DNA of 64,000 nucleotides from Streptomyces pyxinicus (GCF_024753135.1 NZ_JANUGP010000002.1:372001-436000), one strand, 5' to 3'. Shown: positions 8,325 to 18,728, counted from the first letter of the stretch. A program made the numbers and translations. Notes: a model not told the origin generated them from the sequence alone.

Positions 8325-9449
8325 CTAGCTGAGGGTCTTCAGCGCCGCCGCGTCGTACGGCTTCAGCTCCTCGAAGCGGTCGGCCAGGACCTTGGCCGCC
8401 CACTCGGGGTCCTGGAGCAGCGCGCGGCCGACGGCGACGAGGTCGAACTCGTCCGCCTCCAGCCGGTCCAGCAGGTTGTCGATCCCGCTGACCTGGGACC
8501 CCTGTCCCTGGAAGGCGCCCATGAAGTCGCCGTCGAGACCGACCGAGCCGACGCTGATGGTCGTCTTGCCGGTGAGCTTCTTGGTCCAGCCCGCGAGGTT
8601 GAGGTCGGAGCCGTCGAACTCCGGCTCCCAGTAGCGGCGGGTGGAGGCGTGGAAGGCGTCGACACCGGCGGCGGCCAGCGGGGCGAGGATCGACTCCAGC
8701 TCGGCCGGGGACTCGGCGAGGCGGGCGGTGTAGTCCTGCTGCTTCCACTGCGAGTACCGGAAGATGACCGGGAAGTCGGCGGAGACGGCCGCCCGGACCG
8801 CCGCGACGATCTCCGCCGCGAACCGGGCGCGCGACACCGGGTCGCCGCCGTAGGAGTCGGTACGGCGGTTGGTGCCGGCCCACAGGAACTGGTCGACCAG
8901 GTAGCCGTGGGCGCCGTGGATCTCGACGCCGTCGAAGCCGATGCGCTCGGCAGCCGCGGCCGACTCGGCGAACGCGGCGATCACGTCGTCCAGGTCCTGC
9001 TGGGTCATGGCCTTGCCGGTGGGCTCGGCGCCGGCGGTGACCAGCCCGGAGGGTCCGACGGCGGGAGCCTCGGGGAAGGGCTGCTCACCCTCCTGCCGGA
9101 CCATGCCGATGTGCCACAGCTGCGGCACGATCGTGCCGCCCGCCTCGTGCACGTCCGCGGCGACCTTGGCCCAGCCCGCGAGCTGCTCCTCACCGTGGAA
9201 CCTCGGCACCCGGTCGCTGCCGCCGGCCGACTCGTGCCCGACGTAGGTGCCCTCGGTGACGATCAGACCGACACCGGCGGCGGCCCGGCGGGCGTAGTAC
9301 GACCGCACGTCCTCACCCGGCACACCCCCCGGGGAGAACATCCGGGTCATCGGCGCCATCGCGATCCGGTTCGGAACGGTGAGGCCGTTGATCGCGATCG
9401 GGCGGGACAGAATCCGGGCCGCGCGGGAGGCGGTGGTCGTGACGGTCAC
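8325..9449 (-). CDS. NADH:flavin oxidoreductase, Old Yellow Enzyme family
   Basis: A 374-residue FMN-dependent TIM-barrel ene-reductase. Motifs seen are RIAMAPMTRMFSPGG near the N-terminus, PQLWHIG, IGFDGVEIHGAHGYLVDQFL with the active-site His pair, NRRTDSYGG, and the C-terminal FDLVAVGRALLQDPEW phosphate-binding loop. It would reduce activated C=C bonds with NAD(P)H. The start is GTG 9449, preceded by GAGGAG; an upstream extension would run through the operator-like region. Close repeats at 9488-9519 (ACCGGTCGGT, and GTGCA/TGCAC arms) may be regulator sites, but no regulator gene is adjacent. Confidence 0.9.
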   Translation of the reverse strand: MTVTTTASRAARILSRPIAINGLTVPNRIAMAPMTRMFSPGGVPGEDVRSYYARRAAAGVGLIVTEGTYVGHESAGGSDRVPRFHGEEQLAGWAKVAADVHEAGGTIVPQLWHIGMVRQEGEQPFPEAPAVGPSGLVTAGAEPTGKAMTQQDLDDVIAAFAESAAAAERIGFDGVEIHGAHGYLVDQFLWAGTNRRTDSYGGDPVSRARFAAEIVAAVRAAVSADFPVIFRYSQWKQQDYTARLAESPAELESILAPLAAAGVDAFHASTRRYWEPEFDGSDLNLAGWTKKLTGKTTISVGSVGLDGDFMGAFQGQGSQVSGIDNLLDRLEADEFDLVAVGRALLQDPEWAAKVLADRFEELKPYDAAALKTLS

Positions 9450-9487
9450 GTGGGGCTCCTCGTGAAGGGCGGGGCAGGGCGGTGTAA

Positions 9488-9519
9488 ACCGGTCGGTATG
9501 TGTGCACGCATTGTTGCAC
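9488..9519. promoter_or_regulatory. possible operator upstream of the OYE-family gene
   Basis: ACCGGTCGGT resembles half of many TetR-family sites. It is followed by an inverted repeat GTGCA-N8-TGCAC. Both lie 40-70 bp upstream of the GTG start of the oxidoreductase. Regulation by a TetR-type repressor is a guess from sequence form alone. Confidence 0.3.
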
Positions 9520-9683
9520 CTCCTTAAGTAATGCCGGACGTGCCGCCCGTATTCCTGCATCCGGCCCCGCGCCGCTACGGATTTTCGTCTGGGACTTGGC
9601 CCGGTTCCGCGCCCGCGGGGTCCGCTGCGCGGCCGAGCTGGACGAGCGAGCGGTCGATTTCCTCAGCTTGTAGGTCCGCTCCC

Positions 9684-9899
9684 CTACGTGACGCCGCTCG
9701 CGCTCCACCGGTTCAGTTGCCGCAGGCGCTCCCGCAGCACGTCGTCCTGCGTCGCGGGCTGGACCGACTCCGGTGGGCAGTCCCACTCCCGGCCGCCGCC
9801 AAGAGGCCGTAGCTGGATCTGTCCGCCGACGTGACCCATCACCTCACCGAGCTTTCCGGTCCGCCCGTCGACGGCGTACCTCTCCAGCCCCCCGGTCAC
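9684..9899 (-). CDS. small conserved-type protein (71 aa)
   Basis: A 71-residue protein starting VTGGLERYAVDGRTGKLGEV, with a GGGREWDCPPESVQPAT core. Small proteins of this form are common in Streptomyces next to XRE regulators, but no function is established. GTG 9899 overlaps the upstream gene's stop as GTGA, so the two are almost certainly translationally coupled. The ring-like hydrophobic/charged pattern (RYAVDGRTGKLGEVMGHVGG) suggests a small beta domain. No membrane segment or signal peptide is present. Confidence 0.7.
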   Translation of the reverse strand: MTGGLERYAVDGRTGKLGEVMGHVGGQIQLRPLGGGREWDCPPESVQPATQDDVLRERLRQLNRWSASGVT

Positions 9900-10093
9900 C
9901 CCTCCGCCCCCGCCCGCCGCAGCACCGCCGCCAGCCGCGAGGCCACGCCCAGGTTGCAGCGGCCGAGGTCGACCAGGGCGTAGGGGTCCTCGGCCGAGAC
10001 GCTCAGCGGGTCGATCCGCAGCGAGGGGAGGACGATCCCGACCTCCCGCAGCGCCTCGCGCAGGTGCTCCACGACTTCCTCGGTCGTGTCCAT
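9896..10093 (-). CDS. small helical protein (65 aa) coupled to the 71-aa gene
   Basis: A 65-residue protein beginning MDTTEEVVEHLREALREVGI, with a helical N-terminus and a second amphipathic segment ending LGVASRLAAVLRRAGAEG. It starts at ATG 10093, divergently from the XRE regulator at 10208, so the 114-bp gap probably holds both promoters. Its stop overlaps the next gene's start by four bases. The gene pair plus a divergent XRE gene with its DUF397 partner is a frequent Streptomyces arrangement. The job of the small proteins is unknown. Confidence 0.7.
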   Translation of the reverse strand: MDTTEEVVEHLREALREVGIVLPSLRIDPLSVSAEDPYALVDLGRCNLGVASRLAAVLRRAGAEG

Positions 10094-10207
10094 GTGTGCC
10101 TACCTCCACGTTGAGTTGGTGATTCGCAACACAGCGTGGTCGCAGCGCGGCTAGCCTGGCCAGATACGACACCCCAACAGCCGCCGCTGTCGGACAGGGA
10201 GTTGGCC

Positions 10208-11047
10208 ATGCCCGGACCCAAGGACCTCGACCCGTCCTCCTCCCCCCGCGCCCTCCTCGGCGCCGAACTCCGCCACGCCCGCGAGAGAGCGGGCCTGAGC
10301 CAGGAGGAACTGGGCCAGCGGTTGTTCGTGAGCGGGTCGTTCATCGGGCAACTGGAGGCGGGTACGCGGCGGATGCAGCCGGAGTATGCGCGGTTGCTGG
10401 ATGAGGTGCTGGGGACCGGCAACTTCTTCCAGCGCCATTGCCGTGCGGCGGCCAAGTCGAAGTATCCCGAGCACTTCGCGGAGGCCGCCGAGGTGGAGAC
10501 CCAGGCGGCGGCCATCCGGGAGTACGCGCCGCTTCTCGTCCCGGGGCTGCTCCAGACAGCCGATTACGCGCGCGCAGTGTGCCGGGCCTATCAGCCCACC
10601 GCTCCGGAGGATGAGATCGAGAAGCTCGTTACGGCGCGAATCGAGCGCACCCGACTCCTCGACGATCCAACAGTCCCGTTGTTGTGGGCGGTGATCGACG
10701 AGGCGGCACTGCGCCGGGTGACGGGCGGTCGCGAGGTCATGGCGGAAGCGCTGCGCCACATCGTCGGCCTGGCGCGCCGCAGCCGCGTCATCGTCCAAGT
10801 GTTGCCATTCGGTGCCGGTGCCCACGCATCGATGGAGGGCTCCATCAAGTTGATGGACTTCGAGGACGCCCCGCCGCTGATCTACTTCGAGAGCGTCGGA
10901 ACGGGTCGACTGGAAGACGACCCAGCCACCGTCAGGCACCAGCGCTTCACCTACGAACTCCTCACCGCCAGTGCACTGCCGCCACAGAAGTCTCTGGCCC
11001 TCATCGAGGGCATCGCGGAGGATTACCTGCATGAGGACCACCCCTGA
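10208..11047 (+). CDS. XRE-family regulator with DUF5753 domain
   Basis: A 279-residue protein with an N-terminal HTH (residues about 15-70: LGAELRHARERAGLSQEELG then QRLFVSGSFIGQLEAGTRRM). It is followed by the DUF5753 region (AAIREYAPLLVPGLLQTADY, then RIERTRLLDDPTVPLLWAVI). The ATG at 10208 has GGGAG upstream and was preferred to a GTG at 10136 whose extra codons cross the promoter. The 3' end overlaps the DUF397 gene by 17 bases in another frame, the usual arrangement for these pairs. Members act as DNA-binding regulators in development and antibiotic production; the target is unknown. Confidence 0.85.
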   Translation: MPGPKDLDPSSSPRALLGAELRHARERAGLSQEELGQRLFVSGSFIGQLEAGTRRMQPEYARLLDEVLGTGNFFQRHCRAAAKSKYPEHFAEAAEVETQAAAIREYAPLLVPGLLQTADYARAVCRAYQPTAPEDEIEKLVTARIERTRLLDDPTVPLLWAVIDEAALRRVTGGREVMAEALRHIVGLARRSRVIVQVLPFGAGAHASMEGSIKLMDFEDAPPLIYFESVGTGRLEDDPATVRHQRFTYELLTASALPPQKSLALIEGIAEDYLHEDHP

Positions 11048-11288
11048 GTACGACCTGGCCACGGCCACATGGTTCAAGTCCACTTACAGCGGCGGCAGCG
11101 GCGGCAACTGCTTGGAAGTAGCCCGCTGGCGCAAGTCGACGTACAGCGGAGGCAGCGGCGGCGACTGCCTGGAAGTTGCCGACGGCAGCCCCACCCTCGT
11201 CCCCGTCCGCGACTCCAAGACCCCCCGAGGCCCGAAGCTCTGCTTCAGCGCGTCGGCGTGGGAGGCCTTCACCTCCGCTCTCAAGTGA
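11031..11288 (+). CDS. DUF397 protein with duplicated motif
   Basis: An 85-residue DUF397 protein (small acidic partner of XRE-DUF5753 regulators). The characteristic WxKSTYSG...CLEVA motif occurs twice in a row: FKSTYSGGSGGNCLEVA then RKSTYSGGSGGDCLEVA. The normal tail follows (VPVRDSKTPRGPKLCFSASAWEAF). Usual members are 60-75 residues with one motif, so the extra ~20 residues come from an internal duplication. The two copies differ mostly at synonymous positions, so the duplication is not very recent. The start ATG lies inside the end of the XRE gene. Confidence 0.85.
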   Translation: MRTTPEYDLATATWFKSTYSGGSGGNCLEVARWRKSTYSGGSGGDCLEVADGSPTLVPVRDSKTPRGPKLCFSASAWEAFTSALK

Positions 11289-11434
11289 CCGGGGCTCAAG
11301 TCCCGAGATCCGAGCGCTCTTTTCATGGAATGGGTGGAGGGTCTCAACCCGCCCTCCCACCCCGCCCGTTGACATGACGCGACCGACTTGCCACGGACAG
11401 TCACAAGGCTCTAGCGTGCCCGCATAACGAACAA

Positions 11435-11466
11435 CCCCCGCCAGGTGCTGACAACACCTGCGGGGG
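11435..11466 (+). promoter_or_regulatory. stem-loop in the leader of the HTH gene
   Basis: CCCCCGCcAGGTG pairs with CACCTGCGGGGG around a 7-base loop: twelve pairs with one bulged C. It ends 29 bases before the GTG start of the next gene, inside its probable 5' leader. It has no U-run and no gene ends just upstream on this strand except DUF397 at 11288. It could be a terminator for that gene or a leader structure or operator for the next. Confidence 0.45.
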
Positions 11467-11495
11467 TCTGACCACCGAGATCAAGAGGCGATCCC

Positions 11496-12371
11496 GTGGC
11501 TGACACCCACTTTAGCCCTGCCCCCACGCCCGCGCACGCGACCCCGCCCCCGATGGCCAATCCGGGGTACGGCAAACGCACCGCACCGGACCAACCCCGC
11601 CCCACCCCCCACGACTTCGCCCAGCTCCCGCCCCGCGAAGCAGCCATCGCCGCGTACCTGGACCGGCTCCCCGACGGCGCCGACATCTCCGTGAAGACGC
11701 TGGCCAAGACGCTCCCGTACGGGCAGTGCGCCTTACGGACCGTCCTCAACCGACTCCAGGCGGCCGGCCACCTGAGGCGGGGCCGCGAACGGCTGGACAC
11801 CGACACCGGCGGCGCCCGCTGGATCACCCGATCGTGGTGGTCCCGTACCGCACGTGACGACGGCTGGTGGGCGGCGTTCACACGCGGCGACGTACCGCGG
11901 GATGCCCCACCCGATCGGCCGGGGCCCACCCGCAGCCGCGCGCACATCCTCCTCGCCGCCCTCGGACGTACCGCGCCCGTCCTGTCCCTCTCCGCCGCCG
12001 ACTGCGCCGCGCTCGCCCCACTGCTGTCCGAGTGGTTCTTGCGGGGGGCCACCGACGCGTACGTGCTGCGGGCGCTGACCGAGGGCCTGCCCAGCCCGGT
12101 CCACCATCCCGCCGCCCTGGTCCGTCGCCGCCTGACCGACAAACTCCCGCCCGAACCGGCGCCCCGGCCACCCCGCCGGGTCCTGGAGTGCGCCGAGTGC
12201 GGCCTGCCGGGACGGCCGGAGGCCCTGCCGGGGGGCGTGTGCGGAGCCTGCCGAGGCGAACGCGCCCCCGCACACGCCCGTACGCCCCTGCCCGCCCCCG
12301 CGGTCCACGCCCGAGCGAGCGAGATCCGCGCTGCGATGTCCCTACGGCAACGAGAAAGGACACCCGCATGA
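11496..12371 (+). CDS. winged-helix DNA-binding protein with C-terminal zinc-ribbon-like motif
   Basis: A 291-residue protein. After a Pro-rich N-terminus, residues about 40-110 form a MarR-like winged helix (LPPREAAIAAYLDRL, then ISVKTLAKTLPYGQCALRTVLN, then RLQAAGHLRRGRERL). A middle helical region follows, then a CAECGLPGRPEALPGGVCGACRG segment with four cysteines that could bind zinc, and a basic tail. GTG 11496 is preceded by AGAGGCG. Proteins of this form are common orphan regulators in Streptomyces. It lies upstream of the Uma2-like gene with a 59-bp gap. Target unknown. Confidence 0.7.
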   Translation: MADTHFSPAPTPAHATPPPMANPGYGKRTAPDQPRPTPHDFAQLPPREAAIAAYLDRLPDGADISVKTLAKTLPYGQCALRTVLNRLQAAGHLRRGRERLDTDTGGARWITRSWWSRTARDDGWWAAFTRGDVPRDAPPDRPGPTRSRAHILLAALGRTAPVLSLSAADCAALAPLLSEWFLRGATDAYVLRALTEGLPSPVHHPAALVRRRLTDKLPPEPAPRPPRRVLECAECGLPGRPEALPGGVCGACRGERAPAHARTPLPAPAVHARASEIRAAMSLRQRERTPA

Positions 12372-12430
12372 CTGCTTCGACGGTCCGACATGGCCGCTCA
12401 GGGGCACGATGGAGGGAAGGAGGCGACGCC

Positions 12431-13111
12431 ATGACCCCTGACACCGAAGAACGCCCGCAGATGTCCGTCGAGGACTTCGAGGAACTCGTCCGCAGGGCTC
12501 CGAGGGAGCTGCGGAACCGGCTGGAGTTCCTCGGAGGGCGGCTGTGCGTCCGCCACGGCCCGCTCGATGTCGAGGAGTTCGAGGAGCTTGAGGCCGCCGC
12601 CCCGGAAACCGTGCGGCTGGAGTACATCAACGGAAAGGTAGTCGTCAAAGCCATGCCGGACGGCAATCACACGTCGATCTTCATGTGGTTGCTGCGCCAG
12701 TGCATGCAACAGCGGCCCGACCTCGATCTCGCGCCCGAGCGGGGCGTCAGGGCCGAGACCTACCGCAAGGGGCGCGCTCGAACGGACGGTTTCCTGGCGC
12801 CGGTGGATCACTTCGCCGGCGACGGCGAGTGGTCGCCCTCCGACGGCGCCCTCATGGCCGTGGAGATCACCTCCCACGATCGCGACACCGACCGGCGCGA
12901 CCGCGTCGACAAGCCCATCGGCTACGCCGGTGCCGAGATCCCCGTCTACCTCCTCATCGACCGCGACAACAACACCCTCACGGTCTTCAGCGAGCCCAAG
13001 GACGGCCGCTACCGGCAGTCCTCGTCCCACCCCTGGGGCGCCACCGTCGTACTCCCGTCTCCCGTCGACATCACACTCGACACCGAGAGGCTGAAGGACT
13101 ACGCCGACTGA
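12431..13111 (+). CDS. Uma2-family (DUF820, PD-(D/E)XK-like) protein
   Basis: A 226-residue protein with the Uma2 nuclease-like fold. The strand RLEYINGKVVVKAMPDGNH leads into the domain, GVRAETYRKGRARTDGFLAP follows, and the acidic core AVEITSHDRDTDRRDRVDKP precedes YAGAEIPVYLLIDRDNNTLT. The catalytic-type D/E...ExT...K pattern appears present. The N-terminal 70 residues carry a second, earlier copy of the entry motif (EDFEELVRRAPRELRNRLEF, then LGGRLCV), so the front of the domain seems duplicated. The start ATG 12431 has a near-perfect GGAGG. Uma2 proteins are abundant in filamentous actinomycetes and cyanobacteria; their role is unclear. Confidence 0.8.
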   Translation: MTPDTEERPQMSVEDFEELVRRAPRELRNRLEFLGGRLCVRHGPLDVEEFEELEAAAPETVRLEYINGKVVVKAMPDGNHTSIFMWLLRQCMQQRPDLDLAPERGVRAETYRKGRARTDGFLAPVDHFAGDGEWSPSDGALMAVEITSHDRDTDRRDRVDKPIGYAGAEIPVYLLIDRDNNTLTVFSEPKDGRYRQSSSHPWGATVVLPSPVDITLDTERLKDYAD

Positions 13112-13126
13112 ACCCCCGTGAACGCC

Positions 13127-13169
13127 CGAGGGCGGCACCCCCGGCCAGAAGCCGGAGATGCCGCCCTCG
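13127..13169. terminator. bidirectional terminator between the Uma2-like gene and groEL2
   Basis: Arms CGAGGGCGGCA (13127-13137) and TGCCGCCCTCG (13159-13169) are perfect complements. The interior can form a second CCGGC/GCCGG stem. The element sits between two convergent stop codons. Confidence 0.75.
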
Positions 13170-13195
13170 GAGAAGGACAGGTGATCCGCGGGGGA

Positions 13196-15704
<2,509 letters not shown>

Positions 15705-15739
15705 ATTGCCCCCTCCGCTTCTCTCACGGAGGGGGCAAT
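15705..15739. terminator. terminator after the thrC-cysO-like unit
   Basis: ATTGCCCCCTCCG pairs perfectly with CGGAGGGGGCAAT around a 9-base loop. It lies 53-87 bp past the stop of the sulfur-carrier gene on the minus strand. Confidence 0.8.
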
Positions 15740-15791
15740 CCGATGAACAACGCGTTACCGGTGTTACCAACGGTAATGTTCGGTCATTCCG

Positions 15792-16070
15792 TCAGCAGCC
15801 GCCGGCGACCGCCGGAATGATGGAGACGCCGGCGCCGTCCGGGGTGGCGGTCTGAAGGCCCTGTTCGAAGCGGACGTCGTCGTCGTTGACGTAGACGTTC
15901 ACGAACCGGCGCAGCTTGCCGTCGTCGTCCAGGACGCGGCCGGCGATGCCGCCGTGGTTCTTCTCCAGGTCCCCGATGACCTCGGCGAGGGTGGTGCCCT
16001 CGGCGCTGACCTCGGCCCGGCCGCCGGTGTAGGTGCGCAGGATGGTCGGGATGCGAACGGTCACGCTCAT
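15792..16070 (-). CDS. ubiquitin-like sulfur carrier, CysO/MoaD family, with GGC end
   Basis: A 92-residue beta-grasp protein. MSVTVRIPTILRTYTGG and RRFVNVYVNDDDVRFEQGL closely resemble mycobacterial CysO, the thiocarboxylated sulfur donor used by CysM. The C-terminus reads IIPAVAGGC: the expected diglycine is followed by one encoded cysteine, so a protease (Mec/HcyD-type) would have to remove it before activation at GG. Its ATG overlaps the thrC stop as ATGA, so translation is coupled to thrC. The shared leader carries a SAM riboswitch, which ties this gene to sulfur amino-acid supply. cysM and mec are not in the window. Confidence 0.85.
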   Translation of the reverse strand: MSVTVRIPTILRTYTGGRAEVSAEGTTLAEVIGDLEKNHGGIAGRVLDDDGKLRRFVNVYVNDDDVRFEQGLQTATPDGAGVSIIPAVAGGC

Positions 16071-17350
16071 GCGAGGCCAGCCTTTCGGAAGGAGTCCAGG
16101 TTCGGTCGGATGGTGGCGGTGAGCCCGGTGCCGGCCACCGCGTCGAGGGTCTTGAGTCCGTCACCGGTGTTGAGGACGACGGTGGTCTTCGCCGGGTCCA
16201 GCGCGCCGGACTCGATCAGCTTGCGGGTGACGCCGACGGTCACGCCGCCCGCCGTCTCCGCGAAGATGCCCTCGGTCCGGGCCAGCAGCTTGATGGCGTC
16301 GACGATCTCCGCGTCCGTCACGTCCTCCACGGCTCCGCCGGTGCGGCGCGCGATGTCCAGGACGTAGGGGCCGTCGGCCGGGTTGCCGATGGCCAGCGAC
16401 TTGGCGATGGTGTCCGGCTTCTGCGGCCGGACCACGTCGTGCCCGGCCTTGTAGGCGGTGGACACCGGCGAGCAGCCCTCGGCCTGCGCGCCGAAGATCT
16501 TGTACGGCCGGTCCTCGACGAGGCCCAGCTTGATCAGCTCCTGGAGCCCCTTGTCGATCTTCGTGAGCTGGGAGCCGGAGGCGATCGGGACCACGAGCTG
16601 GTCCGGCAGCCGCCAGCCGAGCTGCTCGCAGATCTCGTACGCCAGGGTCTTGGAGCCCTCCGCGTAGTACGGCCGCAGGTTGACGTTGACGAAGCCCCAG
16701 CCCTCGCCGGCCGGGTCGCCGATCAGCTCGGAGCAGAACCGGTTCACGTCGTCGTAGTTGCCCTCGATGCCGACCAGCTCGCCGCCGTAGACCGCGGCCA
16801 TGACGACCTTGCCCTGCTCCAGGTCGTGCGGGATGAACACGCAGGAGCGGAAGCCGGCCCTCGCGGCGGCGGCGCCGACGGCACCGGCGAGGTTGCCGGT
16901 GGAGGAGCAGGACAGGGTGGTGAAGCCGAAGGCGCGGGCGGCCTCCAGGGCCTGGGCCACGACGCGGTCCTTGAAGGAGTGCGTCGGGTTGCCGGAGTCG
17001 TCCTTGACGAACAGGCCGCCGGTGACGCCCAGCTCGGCGGCCAGGTTGTCGGCCTTGACCAGCTTGGTCCAGCCGGGGTTGAGGTTCGGCTTGCCGGCGA
17101 CGTCGGCGGGGACCGGCAGCAGGGGTGCGTACCGCCAGATGTTGGCGGGGCCGGCCTCGATGCTCGCGCGGAGCTTCTCGGTGTCGTAGGCGGAGAAGTC
17201 GTAGGCGATCTCCAGCGGCCCGAAACACTCCTCGCAGGCGAAGACCGGCCCGAGCGGCACCCGGTGGCCGCACTCGCGACAGCTCAGGGCGGCGGCAGGG
17301 CCGAGGTCGACGGTGGAGTTCGTGGTGCTTGCGACAGTCTGCACAGCCAT
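16067..17350 (-). CDS. thrC: threonine synthase
   Basis: A 427-residue PLP enzyme converting O-phosphohomoserine to threonine. An N-terminal zinc-ribbon-like segment (LSCRECGHRVPLGPVFACEE, then CFGPL) precedes the catalytic core. The PLP-lysine region reads VKDDSGNPTHSFKDRVVAQA, the phosphate loop LSCSSTGNLAGAVGAAAARA, and the C-terminal TGDGLKTLDA is family-typical. ATG 17350 is the only start clear of the riboswitch; the in-frame ATG at 17383 would lie inside the aptamer. The gene overlaps the CysO-like gene by four bases. Confidence 0.95.
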   Translation of the reverse strand: MAVQTVASTTNSTVDLGPAAALSCRECGHRVPLGPVFACEECFGPLEIAYDFSAYDTEKLRASIEAGPANIWRYAPLLPVPADVAGKPNLNPGWTKLVKADNLAAELGVTGGLFVKDDSGNPTHSFKDRVVAQALEAARAFGFTTLSCSSTGNLAGAVGAAAARAGFRSCVFIPHDLEQGKVVMAAVYGGELVGIEGNYDDVNRFCSELIGDPAGEGWGFVNVNLRPYYAEGSKTLAYEICEQLGWRLPDQLVVPIASGSQLTKIDKGLQELIKLGLVEDRPYKIFGAQAEGCSPVSTAYKAGHDVVRPQKPDTIAKSLAIGNPADGPYVLDIARRTGGAVEDVTDAEIVDAIKLLARTEGIFAETAGGVTVGVTRKLIESGALDPAKTTVVLNTGDGLKTLDAVAGTGLTATIRPNLDSFRKAGLA

Positions 17351-17369
17351 GGAGGCGAGGCCCTTTCTC

Positions 17370-17522
17370 CTCATCTTCCTCACGACGCACCTCGCCGTGA
17401 GACGGATTTGGCACCTTCCCTAGCCGGGAGCCTCGCGGAGACGATCAGAAGTGATCTACGAGAATCGGCTGGAGGGTTGCCGGGGCTTCATCGGGCCGTG
17501 TCCCTCTGCCCCTCTGGATGAG
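17370..17522 (-). promoter_or_regulatory. SAM-I (S-box) riboswitch in the thrC leader
   Basis: Read on the minus strand, the leader begins CTCATCCAGAGGGGC. It then has the conserved S-box core GACACGGCCCGATGAAGCCC followed by CGGCAACCCTCC, later AAGGTGCCAAATCC, and closes with GGAAGATGAG. The first and last segments pair to form P1 (CTCATC/GATGAG). These are the invariant blocks of the SAM-I aptamer. The P1 3' strand runs directly into the purine-rich GGAGAAAGG preceding thrC, so control of translation initiation is likely. No U-tracted terminator is evident. Confidence 0.88.
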
Positions 17523-17679
17523 CGGTATTCGGTTGTGAACGCGCGCGACCCCCGACATGCGATGGTCATCGGCGTTGTTCAAGACTGTAACCGAAGGCCA
17601 GGACAGTTGAGAGAGTCGTCCGAACCGCGAGATGGACCACACGGTGACGTGTGGCCGCGACAGTGAGGAGCCGCAGACC

Positions 17680-18624
17680 GTGCTGCGAGAAGTCGAGCGC
17701 TGGCTCACCACCCGTTCCTGGTCCCTGACCGACCGCCCGCCGCACCGGATTCTGGCCGCCAAGCAGCGCACCGGGCAGACGATCAGCGTCGTGCTGCCCG
17801 CGCTGAACGAGGAGGCGACCGTCGGCGAGATCGTCGCCGTCATCCGCCACGACCTGGTGGACCAGGTCCCGCTGGTCGACGAGATCGTCGTCGTGGACTC
17901 CGGCTCCACCGACCGCACCGCCGAGGTCGCCGCCGCGGCCGGTGCCCGGGTGGTGCACCGCGACGACATCCTGCCCCGCCTGCCCGCCGTCCCCGGCAAG
18001 GGCGAGGTGCTGTGGCGCTCGCTGCTGGTGACGAGCGGCGACATCGTCTGTTTCATCGACGCCGACCTCCGGGAGTTCTCCTCCGACTTCGTCACCGGGA
18101 TCGTCGGCCCGCTGCTCACCGAGCCCGGGGTGGACCTGGTCAAGGGCATGTACGACCGGCCGCTCGGCGGCGCGGCCGGACAGGGCGGCCGGGTCACCGA
18201 GCTGATGGCGCGCCCGCTGCTGAACATGCACTGGCCGCGGCTCGCCGGTTTCGTGCAGCCGCTGGGCGGCGAGTACGCGGCCCGCCGCTCGCTGCTGGAG
18301 CAGCTCCCGTTCCCGGTCGGGTACGGCGTGGAGCTGGGCATGCTGGTGGACGCCCTGCACCTGGTCGGTCTCGACGCGCTGGGCCAGGTGGACATCGGGG
18401 TGCGCAAGCACCGGCACCAGGACGGTCAGGCGCTGGGCCGGATGGCCGCCGCCATCTACCGCACCGCGCAGCTCCGGCTGGCCCGCGGGCAGCTGATCCG
18501 GCCCTCGCTGACCCAGTTCGAGCGGGGCGAGGAGGGGTTCGAGCCGCGCACGTACTCGGTGGACACCGAGGAGCGGCCGCCGATGGCGGAGATCGCGGAG
18601 TACGCGGCACGCCGGGTGGCGTGA
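17680..18624 (+). CDS. glucosyl-3-phosphoglycerate synthase-like glycosyltransferase (GT2/GT81)
   Basis: A protein of about 314 residues with a GT-A fold. ISVVLPALNEEATVGEIVAV, then VVVDSGSTDRTAEVAAAAGA, then the metal-binding DAD in GDIVCFIDADLREF. It resembles GpgS, which transfers glucose from a nucleotide sugar to 3-phosphoglycerate. GTG 17680 has AGGAG nine bases upstream and begins at a family-like VLREVERWLTTRSW; upstream GTG 17644 or ATG 17632 are possible. It is divergent from thrC and precedes otsA by about 100 bp, so a link to glycoside osmolytes is plausible. Confidence 0.82.
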   Translation: MLREVERWLTTRSWSLTDRPPHRILAAKQRTGQTISVVLPALNEEATVGEIVAVIRHDLVDQVPLVDEIVVVDSGSTDRTAEVAAAAGARVVHRDDILPRLPAVPGKGEVLWRSLLVTSGDIVCFIDADLREFSSDFVTGIVGPLLTEPGVDLVKGMYDRPLGGAAGQGGRVTELMARPLLNMHWPRLAGFVQPLGGEYAARRSLLEQLPFPVGYGVELGMLVDALHLVGLDALGQVDIGVRKHRHQDGQALGRMAAAIYRTAQLRLARGQLIRPSLTQFERGEEGFEPRTYSVDTEERPPMAEIAEYAARRVA

Positions 18625-18728
18625 CCCGGCGCGTGGATCGCGTGGATCCGGAAGAACGGCCGTATACAGCGCTCTTCCCGCGCGTTCCGTACGTTTGAGC
18701 GTTTCCGGGCCGGGCTAGGTTGAGGACC

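Noticed and set aside
17351..17383. ATG 17383 as the thrC start
   Set aside because: It lies inside the SAM riboswitch P1/P4 region and would disrupt the aptamer.
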